From Bartonella krasnovii (GTDB lineage Bacteria > Pseudomonadota > Alphaproteobacteria > Rhizobiales > Rhizobiaceae): DNA of 64,000 nucleotides. The notes under the pieces were generated by a model, which was not told where the DNA came from, ran no database searches, and saw only the letters and a list, made by a program, of their open reading frames with translations. The stretch is from contig NZ_CP031844.2 of the NCBI RefSeq assembly GCF_003606345.3, positions 124,001 through 188,000 of the forward strand, written 5' to 3'. The translations under genes and the position numbers were made by a program. The stretch's first letter is position 1. Each line of letters starts with the position of its first letter. Shown here piece by piece: positions 30,941 through 41,450 of this stretch.

Positions 30941-31071
30941 AGGAACTCCTTCAAAAAAGAAAACAAACAATTCAATTAATTGCCTACTAAGGGCGATACG
31001 GTTTGCCAATTCCATAGCAAATCGTCAATGCAAATTTATATGAATGAGAGAGGAAAAATATAATTTTAATT

Positions 31072-31485
31072 TTATAGCTTATCTGCCAAATCTTCCTCAG
31101 AAAGCGCTTTTGCCAAGTCAATGATTTTGCGACGCACTTTAGCATCAGATATATTCGTAAAAGCCCGCATGAGCTGGATACCTTCGTTGCTAGAACAAAA
31201 GTCCATAAAATTGTGATCACTTTCAGCAAAGCCCTCTACCTGTTGGGAGGTAAGACCTTTATCAAAAAAGTAAGAAACAGGAACATCCATAATTTCTGCT
31301 ATCGCTTGAAGACGACTAGCACCAATACGGTTTGTTCCTTTTTCATATTTTTGGATTTGCTGAAAAGTAATACCTAATTTTTCACCTAGTTTTTCTTGAG
31401 TAAGTCCTAAAATATTACGACGTAAACGGATACGAGTTCCAACATAGATATCTATAGGGTCAGGTTTTTTTCTAGTTTCGGTCAT
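31072..31485 (-). CDS. XRE-family helix-turn-helix regulator
   Basis: A 137-residue Cro/CI-type DNA-binding protein. The helix-turn-helix covers about residues 14-68 (IRLRRNILGLTQEKLGEKLG, ITFQQIQKYEKGTNRIGASR, LQAIAEIMDVPVSYFF). The C-terminal half (70-137) is charged, ending with RRKIIDLAKALSEEDLADKL. Proteins of this type between lnt and metK are conserved across Rhizobiales, which suggests a shared role, but the target genes are not known to me. The 130 bases to metK may carry the metK promoter and a site for this regulator. Confidence 0.9.
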   Translation of the reverse strand: MTETRKKPDPIDIYVGTRIRLRRNILGLTQEKLGEKLGITFQQIQKYEKGTNRIGASRLQAIAEIMDVPVSYFFDKGLTSQQVEGFAESDHNFMDFCSSNEGIQLMRAFTNISDAKVRRKIIDLAKALSEEDLADKL

Positions 31486-31634
31486 AATGCAACTCTTTAA
31501 TTTCCAGCACTTTTCTTTTAAACCAACATCAGATTTATACGAGGCTGGTTTATCATATAATTAAAATAACATGTAATACTTTTTCCCAATATTACTGGTA
31601 CACGCAACATAATACCGTGCAAGGAGCACTTGAA

Positions 31635-33251
31635 TCATTTAAGTTGTTTTGTAAAACCAAAACCAATACGACACAATAGCATAAGGATAAATAAGATAAA
31701 AGTAGAGAAAGTTCTATATTCATTGCTTCCTATAGGAGTAATGGATGATGGAATTTTTGAATCAATAATGCCCACAGCATTTTGTTGAAGAGCTACAACG
31801 ATTCGTCCATAAGAATCAATAACAGCTGATATTCCATTATTGGCTGCTCGTATGAGGGGAATTCCCAGTTCAACGGCACGAAGTTGTGCTTGTTGAAGAT
31901 GTTGATAGGGACCTGGTGTTACACCAAACCACGCATCATTTGTAACATTAATGATTGCTTGAGGTGGGGAACCTTTAAAAGTCATTTCATGAGGAAATAT
32001 TGCTTCATAACAAATCAGTGGGAGATAAGAAAATCCGTTTGGCATTGTGACAGTTTTGCGCACTTGTGCAGCACTATATCCACCAATATTATCAGCAAGA
32101 ATACGCAATCCAATCTTTTTTAATAAATTCTGATAGGGAAGATATTCACCAAAAGGAACCAAATGGAGTTTATCAGAAGTGTGTAAAATATTCCCTTGAG
32201 CATTAATGACTGCAATTGTATTAAAATATTGTGTTTTGGAATGAGAAAGATCATCACTGGCGCGTATAGCTCCGATAATAGCCCATTGTTTAGGTTTTAA
32301 AAGAGAGGCAATATGCATTGTGACAGATGAGTTATCATAGAGAAGGTAAGGAACGGATGCTTCGGGCCATACGATAAAATTGGGTTCTGGATTTTTACCA
32401 GTTATCGGTGTTGCACTCAGATGCATATGCGCTTCCAACATAGCTTCTCGTGTATTATCGCGCAATTTTATATTTTGTTGGATAGAAGGTTGAACAATGC
32501 GAACCCAATAATTGTTCTTTTGATCTTCAGTTGTATCCTCTATCGTATGGAGACGATAAAATCCAAAACCACTGTGAATGAATATGAGTGCTAAGCAAAG
32601 AAAAAGTGCTGCTTTCTTTTTTTCATCCGTGAGTAAAACTGTTGGCAAGCTGTAGGTTAAGACGGCAAGAATATTCATTCCATAAAGTCCCACGATTGCA
32701 TCAGTCTGCATGAACATCGGGGTTGGCATGGCTGTATAGCCAAGAGCATTCCATGGAAATCCTGTGAATAAGAATGCACGCAACCATTCGGCCAATCCTA
32801 AGGCAAAGGCTAAAACAAAAAAGCGTGCTATTCCTTTTGTCCATAATAAACCGACAATGAAACCAGAAAGAAACCAATAAAGAGAAAGGTAGAGAGGAGG
32901 AAATAAAATGGCGAGAGGGACTGCCCAACCAAAAGAATCTGGATCTGTTAACAAAGCATTGCAGAGCCACCAAAGTCCGCAAATAAAATAACTAAAACCA
33001 AAGGTCCCACAGCTTAAAGCATAGGTAAAAAAATATTTTTTATTGTTTGGGGAGGACTGTATTGAATCAAGAAAAACAATAAAAATAGGAAAAGTTAGAA
33101 AGCAAAGAGGTGTTAAATAAAAGGGTGGAAGAGCAAAGGAAGTAAGAGCACCACACAGAAATATCCCCACCTGCCGCTTCCAGCCGGTAACAGAGAGCGA
33201 AAAAACAATAAAATTGTTTAAAAACGCTCGACTATTCTCTAGAGATTGCAT
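31635..33251 (-). CDS. lnt: Apolipoprotein N-acyltransferase Lnt
   Basis: Lnt adds the third acyl chain to the N-terminal cysteine of lipoproteins at the periplasmic face of the inner membrane. The first 210 residues hold about six to eight membrane segments; the rest is a nitrilase-type domain with the catalytic triad visible as Glu in FIVWPEASVPY, Lys in DKLHLVPFGEYLPY and Cys in LPLICYEAIFP. The ATG at 33251 overlaps the end of corC by 20 bases and gives 538 residues. The corC-lnt pairing is widely conserved. The SleB-type lipoprotein at 55972 is a potential client. Confidence 0.95.
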   Translation of the reverse strand: MQSLENSRAFLNNFIVFSLSVTGWKRQVGIFLCGALTSFALPPFYLTPLCFLTFPIFIVFLDSIQSSPNNKKYFFTYALSCGTFGFSYFICGLWWLCNALLTDPDSFGWAVPLAILFPPLYLSLYWFLSGFIVGLLWTKGIARFFVLAFALGLAEWLRAFLFTGFPWNALGYTAMPTPMFMQTDAIVGLYGMNILAVLTYSLPTVLLTDEKKKAALFLCLALIFIHSGFGFYRLHTIEDTTEDQKNNYWVRIVQPSIQQNIKLRDNTREAMLEAHMHLSATPITGKNPEPNFIVWPEASVPYLLYDNSSVTMHIASLLKPKQWAIIGAIRASDDLSHSKTQYFNTIAVINAQGNILHTSDKLHLVPFGEYLPYQNLLKKIGLRILADNIGGYSAAQVRKTVTMPNGFSYLPLICYEAIFPHEMTFKGSPPQAIINVTNDAWFGVTPGPYQHLQQAQLRAVELGIPLIRAANNGISAVIDSYGRIVVALQQNAVGIIDSKIPSSITPIGSNEYRTFSTFILFILMLLCRIGFGFTKQLK

Positions 33252-34257
33252 TGTTTTCAAGCTTCTCATTTTCTGGAATGCGAAAAATGCGCAACCGCTT
33301 AATTCGGCGTTTATCAGCTTCTAAAATGCGAAATTTATAGCCAGGGACAGCTTCGACAACTTCTCCTTTTGCAGGAATACGATCAAGAATGGAGACAATT
33401 AAACCACCAATAGTATCAACTTCATCACCATATTCTCCTACGATAAAATCAGGTCCAAGAGCTTTCTCTACATCTTCTAATTCAGTTCTTGCATCAACAA
33501 GCCATTTATTGTTGTGTTCTCGTACGATAGCATTGTCGACATGATCATGTTCATCTTCGATATCACCAACGACCAATTCAACAATATCCTCCATTGAAAC
33601 GAGACCATCTGTACCCCCATGTTCATCAATAACTAAAGCCATTTGTGTTCGTGTGGTTTGCATCCGTGTTAATAATTTGCTTGCAAGCATAGAACTGGGA
33701 ACAAAGAGAACGGTTCGGATCAAATCTAATTCACCGATAGGGGTATGTAAATCTGTATGGTTTAATTGAAGCAAATCAGATTTTTGATCAATTTTTGTAG
33801 GGTTTATAATGAAGCGAGTCATATAATTAAGAATATCGCGGATATGGATCATGCCACGTGGATCATCTAAAGTTTCAGCATAAACAGGTATGCGAGAATG
33901 ACCAATTTTTGCGAAACATTTAAGGGCTTCTCCAAGCGAGGTATTTATTTCCAATGCTTCAATTTCAGAACGCGGTATCATAACATCATCCACGCGTGCT
34001 TCACGCAAGCGTAAAATATTATGCAGCATAGTACGTTCTTCAGGTGAGAAGAGGGCGGTATCTTTTTCACTGTTAGTAGTAAGTGCAACGGCAAGATCAT
34101 CGCGCAGTGATGTAGATGCACAATTACGACCCCGTAAGAATGAAAACAAATGATTTATCAGGGAATATTTTTCTGTATGATTCGTCTGTTGAGAGTGATC
34201 TTTTTCATTATTAGAAGATGTTTGACTATTGTTTTGTGTATTTATTCTGTTGGCCAT
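33232..34257 (-). CDS. CBS-domain protein of the CorC/TlyC (hemolysin-like) family
   Basis: The 341-residue soluble protein has an N-terminal acidic leader, the ML.NILRLREARVDDVMIPRSEIE motif leading into two CBS domains (about 85-205), and a C-terminal CorC_HlyC domain (VDARTELEDVEKALG to RRIKRLRIFRI). Family members have been tied to Mg2+/Co2+ efflux and, in some species, called hemolysins, but no enzymatic or lytic activity can be read from the sequence. It lies between ybeY and lnt, as in most proteobacteria, and overlaps lnt by 20 bases. Confidence 0.9.
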   Translation of the reverse strand: MANRINTQNNSQTSSNNEKDHSQQTNHTEKYSLINHLFSFLRGRNCASTSLRDDLAVALTTNSEKDTALFSPEERTMLHNILRLREARVDDVMIPRSEIEALEINTSLGEALKCFAKIGHSRIPVYAETLDDPRGMIHIRDILNYMTRFIINPTKIDQKSDLLQLNHTDLHTPIGELDLIRTVLFVPSSMLASKLLTRMQTTRTQMALVIDEHGGTDGLVSMEDIVELVVGDIEDEHDHVDNAIVREHNNKWLVDARTELEDVEKALGPDFIVGEYGDEVDTIGGLIVSILDRIPAKGEVVEAVPGYKFRILEADKRRIKRLRIFRIPENEKLENNAISRE

Positions 34258-34342
34258 GGTTTTAAAATCTTCTAAACTTTCTTTTTATAATTAGGTGAAT
34301 GAGAGGCTTTAATTGGTATGCTCGTCATATTGATATTAAAAG

Positions 34343-34834
34343 TTAAATTTTATCATTTATAGATAACTCAGCGTAAGGATCTCTTATGGAGAGCTTTTGA
34401 AGGATTTCTCTTTCGAGCATTTCCATTTGATGAGCTTCATCATTGGTTTCATGGTCATAGCCAAGCAGATGCAAGATACCATGAACGATCATATGCGTTA
34501 AATGGTCTTGAAAGGTTTTTCCTTGTTTTTCTGCTTCGAGCACAACAGTTTCTCGCGCAATAATAATATCACCCAGCATGGGACCAGGAGGGTCTCCAGC
34601 TTTAATTGGGAATGCTGGAAAGGATAATACATTGGTAGATTTATTCTTACCCCGCCATTGAGCATTGATTTGTGCCATATGTTCATCATCAGTAAAAAGC
34701 AGGCTAATCTCGCTTACAACATTTTCCAATGAAACATGATGCATTGTTATCGTTAATGCTTTTTCGGTGATATTATAAAGCATTTCCTCATCATTCCACC
34801 CTACGCTTTTAATCATTATATCAATAATAATCAT
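34343..34834 (-). CDS. ybeY: Endoribonuclease YbeY (rRNA maturation factor)
   Basis: YbeY is a metal-dependent RNase involved in 16S rRNA 3'-end maturation and ribosome quality control. The zinc motif H-x3-H-x5-H is present in [19 protein letters not shown], with [11 protein letters not shown] upstream. Length is 163 residues, the start ATG overlapping the phoH stop by 4 bases (ATGA), so they are translationally coupled. Confidence 0.95.
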   Translation of the reverse strand: MIIIDIMIKSVGWNDEEMLYNITEKALTITMHHVSLENVVSEISLLFTDDEHMAQINAQWRGKNKSTNVLSFPAFPIKAGDPPGPMLGDIIIARETVVLEAEKQGKTFQDHLTHMIVHGILHLLGYDHETNDEAHQMEMLEREILQKLSIRDPYAELSINDKI

Positions 34835-35988
34835 GATGAATCAAATTCATTTTTTAATGTATCATATGCGCGTGATTTTTTTATATTTTGTATTTCAGAA
34901 TCACGATCATAAGCATAAACGATAGCAGCAACGAGCGGGTGGCGTACAACATCTTTTTCCTCAAAGCGCACAATTGCGATATTTTCTACATTTGAAAGAA
35001 TACGGATTGCTTCAATGAGACCTGATTTTTGCCCCATAGGCAAATCAATTTGGCTTACATCACCGGTAACGATCATACGCGTTCCTTCCCCAAGACGTGT
35101 GAGGAACATTTTCATTTGCATGGGTGTCGTATTTTGTGCCTCATCAAGAATAACAGCAGCATGGGAAAGCGTTCGCCCGCGCATAAAGGCAAGAGGAGCA
35201 ATTTCTATGACACCAGAAGCTAAAATGCGTTCTATTTTTTCAGCAGGCATCATATCATAAAGTGCATCATAAAGTGGTCGTAAATAGGGATCGACTTTTT
35301 CTTTGAGATCACCAGGAAGAAACCCCAGATGTTCTCCAGCTTCAACAGCAGGACGCGAGAGAATAATTCGCTCAATGATACCACGCTCTAGAAGCATTGC
35401 AGCATGAGCAACAGCAAGATAGGTTTTTCCTGTTCCCGCTGGCCCTATACCAAACACAAGTTCAGTATGCTCCATAGCGCGTATGTAAGCATCTTGTGTT
35501 GGAGTCCTTGCATGAATTATTTTTTTATGGGTACTCAACCGTGCTGATATACGTTTCGTTGCAGATTTGTGTGTTATCGTGTCTTCTTTTTGCGTCTGTG
35601 GTATAGTTGCCATAGCAATCGCTCCTTTTATATCTGATAAAGTGAGCTCTTGATGTGTTTTTGCACGTTCATAAAGTTGCTGCAATACATATTGCGCATG
35701 CTTTATAACAGAAACATTTCCATGGATTAAGATTTCATTACCACGCGGATGAATACTCAGTTTGAGTTTTTTTTCGATATAAGCAAGATTCTCGTCAAAT
35801 TTACCAAAAACCGCTTTTGCATATTTATTATTTTCGAAAATCAAAACAACTTGACTCGTATCTGAAGCGCTTTCTTGTTCCAAGGGATCAATTTTTTCAA
35901 CGTCAGCATTTGTTTTTTCTTTAACGCACTTTATTTTTTCATTTGAAGCTTTCAGCCTATTCTCCATATCTACATAAATATTACGCAT
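34831..35988 (-). CDS. PhoH-like ATPase
   Basis: PhoH family proteins are cytoplasmic P-loop ATPases related to superfamily I helicases, thought to act in RNA metabolism with YbeY. Walker A is [19 protein letters not shown] (about residue 180-198) and Walker B is [18 protein letters not shown] followed by [13 protein letters not shown]. The first 120 residues resemble the KH-like N-terminal part of the family ([20 protein letters not shown]). At 385 residues it is slightly longer than E. coli YbeZ at the N-terminus; the ATG start at 35988 lacks a strong ribosome binding site, and the ATG at 35967 is an alternative. Confidence 0.92.
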   Translation of the reverse strand: MRNIYVDMENRLKASNEKIKCVKEKTNADVEKIDPLEQESASDTSQVVLIFENNKYAKAVFGKFDENLAYIEKKLKLSIHPRGNEILIHGNVSVIKHAQYVLQQLYERAKTHQELTLSDIKGAIAMATIPQTQKEDTITHKSATKRISARLSTHKKIIHARTPTQDAYIRAMEHTELVFGIGPAGTGKTYLAVAHAAMLLERGIIERIILSRPAVEAGEHLGFLPGDLKEKVDPYLRPLYDALYDMMPAEKIERILASGVIEIAPLAFMRGRTLSHAAVILDEAQNTTPMQMKMFLTRLGEGTRMIVTGDVSQIDLPMGQKSGLIEAIRILSNVENIAIVRFEEKDVVRHPLVAAIVYAYDRDSEIQNIKKSRAYDTLKNEFDSS

Positions 35989-36117
35989 TTTTTTGAGTAA
36001 ACTCTATAAAAGACAAATTTTCTTTCATAAAAATTCATTTTTTAGATGTAATTATTTTATTTGAAAATAAAAGAGTTTTCCAAAATTTTTATTATTAACA
36101 AGATGATAGAGGCCTAT

Positions 36118-37494
36118 TTATCTATTTGTTACTTCACCGACAAAACTATTTGAGCTTGCATTTTTAATATGAACTTCTATCACGCTACCTGTAGAGGATT
36201 CTGTATCGACGACAACCGGTAAAAGCCAAGGGGAACGCCCCACCATTTGCCCTGAGTGACGTCCAGTTTTTTCGATAAGAACATCCGTTTTTTGACCGAT
36301 TTTAGAACGTAAAAACGTATCTTGCTGTTCGAGGAGAAGAACTTGTAAATGTTGAAGTCGGGCATCTTTTACAGATTCATCAACATGATTTTTCATTGTG
36401 GCTCCCACTGTTCCAGGACGGGGGGAATATTTAAAAGAATAAGCTGAACTGTATTGTACTTGTTGAATAAGCTTAATGGTTTCTTCAAAGTCTTCATCTG
36501 TTTCTCCTGGAAAACCTACAATAAAATCACCTGAAAAAGCAATATCTGGTCGTGCGTTACGAATTTTTTCTATAAGATGAAGATAATGAGAGCTTTTGTG
36601 TTGGCGGTTCATGGCTTTTAAGATGCGATCTGAACCGGATTGAACAGGAAGATGCAGGTAAGGCATTAACATATCAAGATCTCGGTGCGCGGCAATAAGA
36701 CTCTCATCCATATCACGCGGGTGGCTTGTTGTGTAACGCAAACGCTTTAAACCATCGAGTTTTGCAAGATGATAAAGAAGATCACCAAGACGCCAGGTTT
36801 TGCCATTTGCACTTTGTCCATGCCAACCATTAACATTTTGTCCAAGCAGCGTAATTTCTTTAACACCCGCTTCAATGAGTTGACGGGCTTCTTCGGTAAT
36901 TTGCTCGACAGAGCGCGATATTTCAGCACCCCGCGTATAAGGTACAACACAAAAAGTGCAAAATTTATCGCATCCTTCCTGTACTGTTAAAAATGCGCTA
37001 ACACCGCGTTTTCTTACTGCACGTTTATTATGAGGCGGCAAATGAGCAAATTTATCTTCAACAGCATAATCTGTTTCAATAATTTTTTTGCCTTGTTTGG
37101 CTTTTTCTAACAATTCTGGTAAGCGATGATACATTTGCGGACCAATAACGAGATCCACTGTTGGAGCGCGACGCAAGATTTCACTGCCCTCAGCTTGTGC
37201 AACACAACCTGTTACACCAATTGTCAAGGGTTTATCAGATGTTCGTTCTTGACGCATAACGCGTAAACGACCCAGATCAGAATAAAGTTTTTCTGCTGCT
37301 TTTTCACGAATATGACAGGTATTAACAAGAATAAGATCGGCATCATTGGGCGTTTGTGTTGTCACATAGCCTTGCGCACTGAGACTATCAGTCATCCGTT
37401 GGCTATCATAAACGTTCATTTGACACCCATAGGTTTTGATAAAAACCTTTTTAGGGGCAACAGGAGATGTATTTTTAGGATTTACTTTATTCAT
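36118..37494 (-). CDS. miaB: tRNA-2-methylthio-N6-dimethylallyladenosine synthase MiaB
   Basis: MiaB is a radical-SAM methylthiotransferase that modifies A37 of tRNAs reading UNN codons. The radical-SAM cluster cysteines are C175, C179 and C182 ([17 protein letters not shown]); the second, auxiliary iron-sulfur cluster uses C24 (YGCQMNVYD), C60 ([10 protein letters not shown]) and C97 (VTGCVAQ). A C-terminal TRAM domain covers about 395-458. Length 458 is standard. It lies between rimI and phoH in the rhizobial order. Confidence 0.97.
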   Translation of the reverse strand: MNKVNPKNTSPVAPKKVFIKTYGCQMNVYDSQRMTDSLSAQGYVTTQTPNDADLILVNTCHIREKAAEKLYSDLGRLRVMRQERTSDKPLTIGVTGCVAQAEGSEILRRAPTVDLVIGPQMYHRLPELLEKAKQGKKIIETDYAVEDKFAHLPPHNKRAVRKRGVSAFLTVQEGCDKFCTFCVVPYTRGAEISRSVEQITEEARQLIEAGVKEITLLGQNVNGWHGQSANGKTWRLGDLLYHLAKLDGLKRLRYTTSHPRDMDESLIAAHRDLDMLMPYLHLPVQSGSDRILKAMNRQHKSSHYLHLIEKIRNARPDIAFSGDFIVGFPGETDEDFEETIKLIQQVQYSSAYSFKYSPRPGTVGATMKNHVDESVKDARLQHLQVLLLEQQDTFLRSKIGQKTDVLIEKTGRHSGQMVGRSPWLLPVVVDTESSTGSVIEVHIKNASSNSFVGEVTNR

Positions 37495-37530
37495 AATGCT
37501 TGTCTAAATGTTTTTCACATAAATCTCAAT

Positions 37531-38016
37531 CTATTTGCTTAAAAGTTTTTGCATGATAATTGCATCACCACGACCATTTTTTGACGAATAATAGGCTAGA
37601 CGTTCAGAAATTTTTTGAAATTCAAAACGTTGATAAAGGGTTAAAGCAGAAAGGTTTGTGGATTCTACTTCCAAGAATAATTTTATAGCGCGTTTATCGT
37701 GAAGATAGCGAATTGTATGATCAATAAGTAGGGTAGCAATTCCTTGTTGACGATAATGAGGATGGACAGCAATTGTGATAATTTCTGCTTCATCAAGAAT
37801 GAGACGGCATAGGCAAAAGCCTAAAATTTGGTCAGATTGATTGATAAAAAAGACTTTATATCCAAAGATAGAGTGATCTGTTAAAAAGGTATCAAAAGTT
37901 CGTTTTTCCCAAGCAGGGGTAAAACAATGTTGATGAATTTGGTGAAGAGCAACACTATCCTTAATGTGTAGTGAAGCAATTCCAAAACGCTTTTTTGTCA
38001 ATGAAAATTTAATCAT
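37531..38016 (-). CDS. rimI: Ribosomal-protein-alanine N-acetyltransferase RimI
   Basis: A GNAT acetyltransferase; RimI acetylates the N-terminal alanine of ribosomal protein S18. The acetyl-CoA loop is visible in HPHYRQQGIATLLIDHTIRY, preceded by the beta strand AEIITIAV and followed by LFLEVESTNLSALTLYQRF. The frame extends upstream through tsaB, but the ATG at 38016 overlaps the tsaB stop by 8 bases and gives 161 residues. The tsaB-rimI pairing supports the RimI call over other GNAT families. Confidence 0.9.
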   Translation of the reverse strand: MIKFSLTKKRFGIASLHIKDSVALHQIHQHCFTPAWEKRTFDTFLTDHSIFGYKVFFINQSDQILGFCLCRLILDEAEIITIAVHPHYRQQGIATLLIDHTIRYLHDKRAIKLFLEVESTNLSALTLYQRFEFQKISERLAYYSSKNGRGDAIIMQKLLSK

Positions 38017-38701
38017 TATTTTTTCGTGGTAAAGCAAAATTGGTTTGTTGTTTTGCATCAGCGTTGCGTAGATAGAGGGGGCGAGGCGAATTTTGTGGTT
38101 GTTTGTTTGCAGCAAGATAAGCATAGTTTATAATATCCGCTGTTTCGCAAGGAATTTTTTCTAGGATAATTTTTTTATTTATTTTATGGTTTTTAATATG
38201 TTGCTCAATGATATCAGCGGCTGGGCCAGTCAGTTGGGTTTTTTGGGGCAAATCGTCGAGGATATTTTCAATTGTTTTTAACTTCGGTTCTCCCAAAGGA
38301 GTGAGATCATTATGGAAATTTTGATGATAGAACATCTCTCTCCCTGCTTCGATAACAACAGTAATTGCTGATGTAGTATTTTTACGGGTTGTGACTTGTA
38401 CTGCTAACGCTTCAAGTGCACTCACTCCAACGGCTGGTATCTCAAGTGCTAATGCTAAAGCGCGTGCCGTGGCAACACCAACACGCACACCAGTAAATGA
38501 TCCAGGTCCAACATTGACAGCAATACGCTCAACTTGATCAAGTGTTATATTGGCTTGTGTCATTATTTGTGTAATCTGCCCGATAAGTCTTTCAGCGTGT
38601 CCTTTATTCATGCGCTCATCGATACGCGCAATAACGGAATTATGACGAATGAGCGCAACAGCACAATAAATTGAAGCAGTATCGATAGCAAGAACAAGCA
38701 T
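38009..38701 (-). CDS. tsaB: tRNA threonylcarbamoyladenosine biosynthesis protein TsaB
   Basis: TsaB is the non-catalytic partner of TsaD in making t6A37, needed for decoding ANN codons. Motifs: LAIDTASIYCAVALIR at the start, NVGPGSFTGVRVGVATARAL (the ASKHA-type segment), and VGVSALEALA. The length of 230 residues fits. It starts the long minus-strand block that runs to truB, upstream of rimI. Confidence 0.93.
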   Translation of the reverse strand: MLVLAIDTASIYCAVALIRHNSVIARIDERMNKGHAERLIGQITQIMTQANITLDQVERIAVNVGPGSFTGVRVGVATARALALALEIPAVGVSALEALAVQVTTRKNTTSAITVVIEAGREMFYHQNFHNDLTPLGEPKLKTIENILDDLPQKTQLTGPAADIIEQHIKNHKINKKIILEKIPCETADIINYAYLAANKQPQNSPRPLYLRNADAKQQTNFALPRKNND

Positions 38702-38785
38702 AAAAACATTTTAATTGAATAAAACGATAAACAAAAAGTCTACGTTATTTTTAATCTTTCTTATCGTTGTATAGTTCATTTGTAT

Positions 38786-38811
38786 AAAAGTTGCTAGTAC
38801 CAATAAGCAAC
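38786..38811 (-). terminator. Small hairpin with short T-run upstream of tsaB
   Basis: On the minus strand GTTGCT pairs perfectly with AGCAAC around a 10-base loop, then TTTT. It lies 85 bases before the tsaB start and just beyond the doubtful frame ending at 38869. It may be the terminator of a lost or decaying upstream gene. Confidence 0.4.
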
Positions 38812-38868
38812 AATATCTTTTTATGGAATAAGGCAAAATGTTGATTTGATCCTTATTTGTGTTGTTTA

Positions 38869-39099
38869 TCAAGAAATTGATTTATAATGATACTTTATTG
38901 TTTCTATGTTTAATTTAAATCCATAAATCAAAACCATTTTCCTACATATCATAAGTAGAGTTAGTGTATGGATAAAATTATTTAAGAAAGGATTATTTAA
39001 ATGAAAGAGTTGTTCAACATTGGAAGCTAGAAATAATATGATGCTACCATTTGGTGTTTCATAAGCATAAAGATTGGGCTGTACAATAGATTTTATCAC
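38869..39099 (-). CDS. Doubtful small hypothetical or gene remnant
   Basis: A 76-codon frame with a GTG start and no ribosome binding site. The first half reads like protein (NLYAYETPNGSIILFLASN), the second half like AT-rich chance sequence, and I recognise no family. A hairpin follows it. It could be the tail of a decayed gene; the surrounding 38702-39411 region contains nothing else I can support. Confidence 0.2.
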   Translation of the reverse strand: MIKSIVQPNLYAYETPNGSIILFLASNVEQLFHLNNPFLNNFIHTLTLLMICRKMVLIYGFKLNIETIKYHYKSIS

Positions 39100-39411
39100 G
39101 TCATGGATGGATTTTAATTATATTTTTCATTAACACTATCGTGAAAAAGAGCATGTGCCTTGAGAGGTGTCTTTTTAACACGTATATGAATGTGCAACAT
39201 ACATATATTCTATTTTGTGCGTTTTGCTTTGCGTGAGAGGCGTAACCTCATTAAAGAACACATTTCTATCGGTTTTTTATAAAAACTTTCCATTTGATTA
39301 AGAGAAGAGATGAAAGAAATGGCATTGTTTTATATGAGTTCTATATTTTTATGTTACGCCGTTGCAAATTATTATAGAATAAAAAGTTAATGAAAAAAAA
39401 ACAATAATATT

Positions 39412-40440
39412 TCAAAATGTTATATGATTCAAATCATTCAATTGTATCATGATAAGGCTACAAATACCGAGAATAATTATAGAGCAGGTTGAAGCTAAAA
39501 TAACGCGCCATCCTGCTTTTTTTAATGAGCGAATATCAACGCCTAGTCCTAATGCGGCCATTGAAATGACCGTGAACAATTGAGCAATAAATTTGATAGG
39601 ATTTAAAGCGGTTTCGGGGATAAGATTACTTGAGCGGACCAACATCATTATAATAAAACCAATAATAAACCATGGAACGAGAGTATGCCAACGAAAGTGT
39701 ATTTGTTCTGATCGACGATAGATGAGTGACAGAGCAAAAATAAGAGGTCCTAACATGAGAACGCGTACCAATTTAACAACGGTTGCAATTTGGACACTGG
39801 CAAAAGAAACAGATGCGGTAGCTGCCAAAACTTGTGGTACAGCATAAACAACCATGCCGGCAAGCACACCATATTGGTTAAAGGATAAATTCAGAAATGG
39901 ATGTGCAAAAGGGAGGCATAAAATAATAAGGATCCCCAAAAGAGCTGTAAAAGCAATTGATGCAGCAATCTCTTCGTGTTTTGCTTTAATGACAGGGGCA
40001 ACGGCAACAATGGCTGAGTTCCCACAAATAGCATTTCCGCAAGCAACGAGCATTGCCAAATGTTTAGAAAGTCCGAAAACTCGGCCGATGATAAAGCTGA
40101 GAATAATGGTTACAAATATAACGAATACAATGCTTGCAAGTAAACTCCAACCAGCGGAAAGAACGGCATGAATACTAATGCTTGCTCCTAGAAGTACAAT
40201 CGCAACTTCAAGAAGTGTTTTGGCACAAAAGTTTATACCTTTTTGAAAATAGGTTGGCATTGTAAAACAACTACGGGTAACAGACCCTAAGAGAATTGCT
40301 AAAACAAGACTTTCAAGCCATGCTTGCCCAAAGAGCTGTTTTTCTAAGACTTCTAAACCATACGCTAAAGCTGATATGAGTAAACATACTAAAATACCAG
40401 GACCAAAGCTGTTTAAAAGTGAGAGGTTTTTCTTTAGCAT
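39412..40440 (-). CDS. YeiH-family permease (putative sulfate exporter)
   Basis: A 342-residue inner-membrane protein of the YeiH/UPF0324 (PSE) family with about ten predicted hydrophobic helices. Family features seen: GSVTRSCFTMPTYFQKGINF near the N-terminus, LLGASISIH, the conserved CGNAICGNSAIVAVAPVI segment (around 137-154) and AALGLGVDIRSLKKAGWR near the C-terminus. The transported substrate is not established; sulfate or sulfonate export is only a family suggestion. It lies 50 bases after recR but need not share its transcript. Confidence 0.88.
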   Translation of the reverse strand: MLKKNLSLLNSFGPGILVCLLISALAYGLEVLEKQLFGQAWLESLVLAILLGSVTRSCFTMPTYFQKGINFCAKTLLEVAIVLLGASISIHAVLSAGWSLLASIVFVIFVTIILSFIIGRVFGLSKHLAMLVACGNAICGNSAIVAVAPVIKAKHEEIAASIAFTALLGILIILCLPFAHPFLNLSFNQYGVLAGMVVYAVPQVLAATASVSFASVQIATVVKLVRVLMLGPLIFALSLIYRRSEQIHFRWHTLVPWFIIGFIIMMLVRSSNLIPETALNPIKFIAQLFTVISMAALGLGVDIRSLKKAGWRVILASTCSIIILGICSLIMIQLNDLNHITF

Positions 40441-40489
40441 TTGAATATTCCCCCATCATTAAAGAGCTAAAGGCTAAGATAAAAAAGTT

Positions 40490-41095
40490 TTAAAGATTTG
40501 TTCTTGCTTGTACAGCCGCTGCTAAAGTTCCATCATCAAGATAATCAAGCTCGCCTCCTACAGGAACACCATGGGCAAGTCGCGTAATTCTAACTGAAAA
40601 ATTAGAAAGCTGATCGGTGATGTAGTGAGCGGTTGTTTGTCCTTCGACAGTCGCATTGACAGCAAGAATAATCTCCGTGATTGGGTTTTGTACAACACGT
40701 TGTATTAAGGTGTCAATGTTGAGTTCGTCGGGACCTATTCCATCTAAGGGTGAGAGTCGGCCACCCAATACATGATAACGTGCTGCTAGAGTTTTTGCGC
40801 GCTCAAGAGCCCACAGATCAGCAATGTCCTCAACAACAATGATCGTTGTATCATCGCGTCGCGGATCAGTACAAATTGAACAAGGATCAATGGTATCGAC
40901 ATTGCCACAAACAGAACAAATACCGACTTTTTCTATCGCTGTTTGTATTGCTGCTCCTAAAGGCTCCAGCAAAGTTTCCTTTTTTTTAATAAGATGAAGC
41001 GCAGCACGACGCGCTGAACGCGGACCAAGACCTGGTAACCGTGCTAAAATCTGAATGAGATGCTCAATTTCAGGGCCGGCAATGTATTTAGACAT
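40490..41095 (-). CDS. recR: Recombination protein RecR
   Basis: RecR works with RecF and RecO to load RecA at gaps. Features in order: N-terminal helix-hairpin-helix ([20 protein letters not shown]), a four-cysteine zinc finger ([16 protein letters not shown]), and a Toprim domain ([14 protein letters not shown], then [15 protein letters not shown]). The ATG at 41095 with GGAAC upstream gives 201 residues; the ATG at 41113 lies on the ybaB stop and is less likely. It forms the conserved cluster dnaX-ybaB-recR. Confidence 0.96.
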   Translation of the reverse strand: MSKYIAGPEIEHLIQILARLPGLGPRSARRAALHLIKKKETLLEPLGAAIQTAIEKVGICSVCGNVDTIDPCSICTDPRRDDTTIIVVEDIADLWALERAKTLAARYHVLGGRLSPLDGIGPDELNIDTLIQRVVQNPITEIILAVNATVEGQTTAHYITDQLSNFSVRITRLAHGVPVGGELDYLDDGTLAAAVQARTNL

Positions 41096-41112
41096 ATATT
41101 TTGTTCCATACA

Positions 41113-41436
41113 TTAAAATGGAAGCTTGAAACCTGACGGAAGCGGTAGCCCTGCCGTCATGCTTTTGGTTTTCTCTTCTAGTGCGTTGTCAATTTTTGTT
41201 CTTGCTTCATTATAAGCTGCCATAATGAGATCTTCAAGAATTTCAGCTTCTTCAGGTTTGAGTAATGAAGGATCAATTTGAATTGCTGTTATAATATTTT
41301 TGCCATTTAACGTAATATTGACGAGGTCACCCCCTGCAGTGCCGGTAGCTTGCAGGCTAGCCATTTCCTCTTGAATTTTCTGCATTTTCTCTTGCATTTC
41401 TTTGGCTTTTTTCATCATGCTCATCATTTCACGCAT
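41113..41436 (-). CDS. Nucleoid-associated protein YbaB/EbfC
   Basis: A small DNA-binding protein of 107 residues that coats the nucleoid as a dimer. The family pattern is clear: [20 protein letters not shown] at the start, the glycine turn [15 protein letters not shown], and the C-terminal [12 protein letters not shown]. It lies 14 bases downstream of dnaX and directly upstream of recR, an order conserved in most bacteria. Confidence 0.95.
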   Translation of the reverse strand: MREMMSMMKKAKEMQEKMQKIQEEMASLQATGTAGGDLVNITLNGKNIITAIQIDPSLLKPEEAEILEDLIMAAYNEARTKIDNALEEKTKSMTAGLPLPSGFKLPF

Positions 41437-41450
41437 AGGAATAGGTATCC

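Noticed and set aside
30941..31071. SAM riboswitch in the metK leader
   Set aside because: I looked for a pseudoknot-like SAM-II pattern and found no convincing conserved core.
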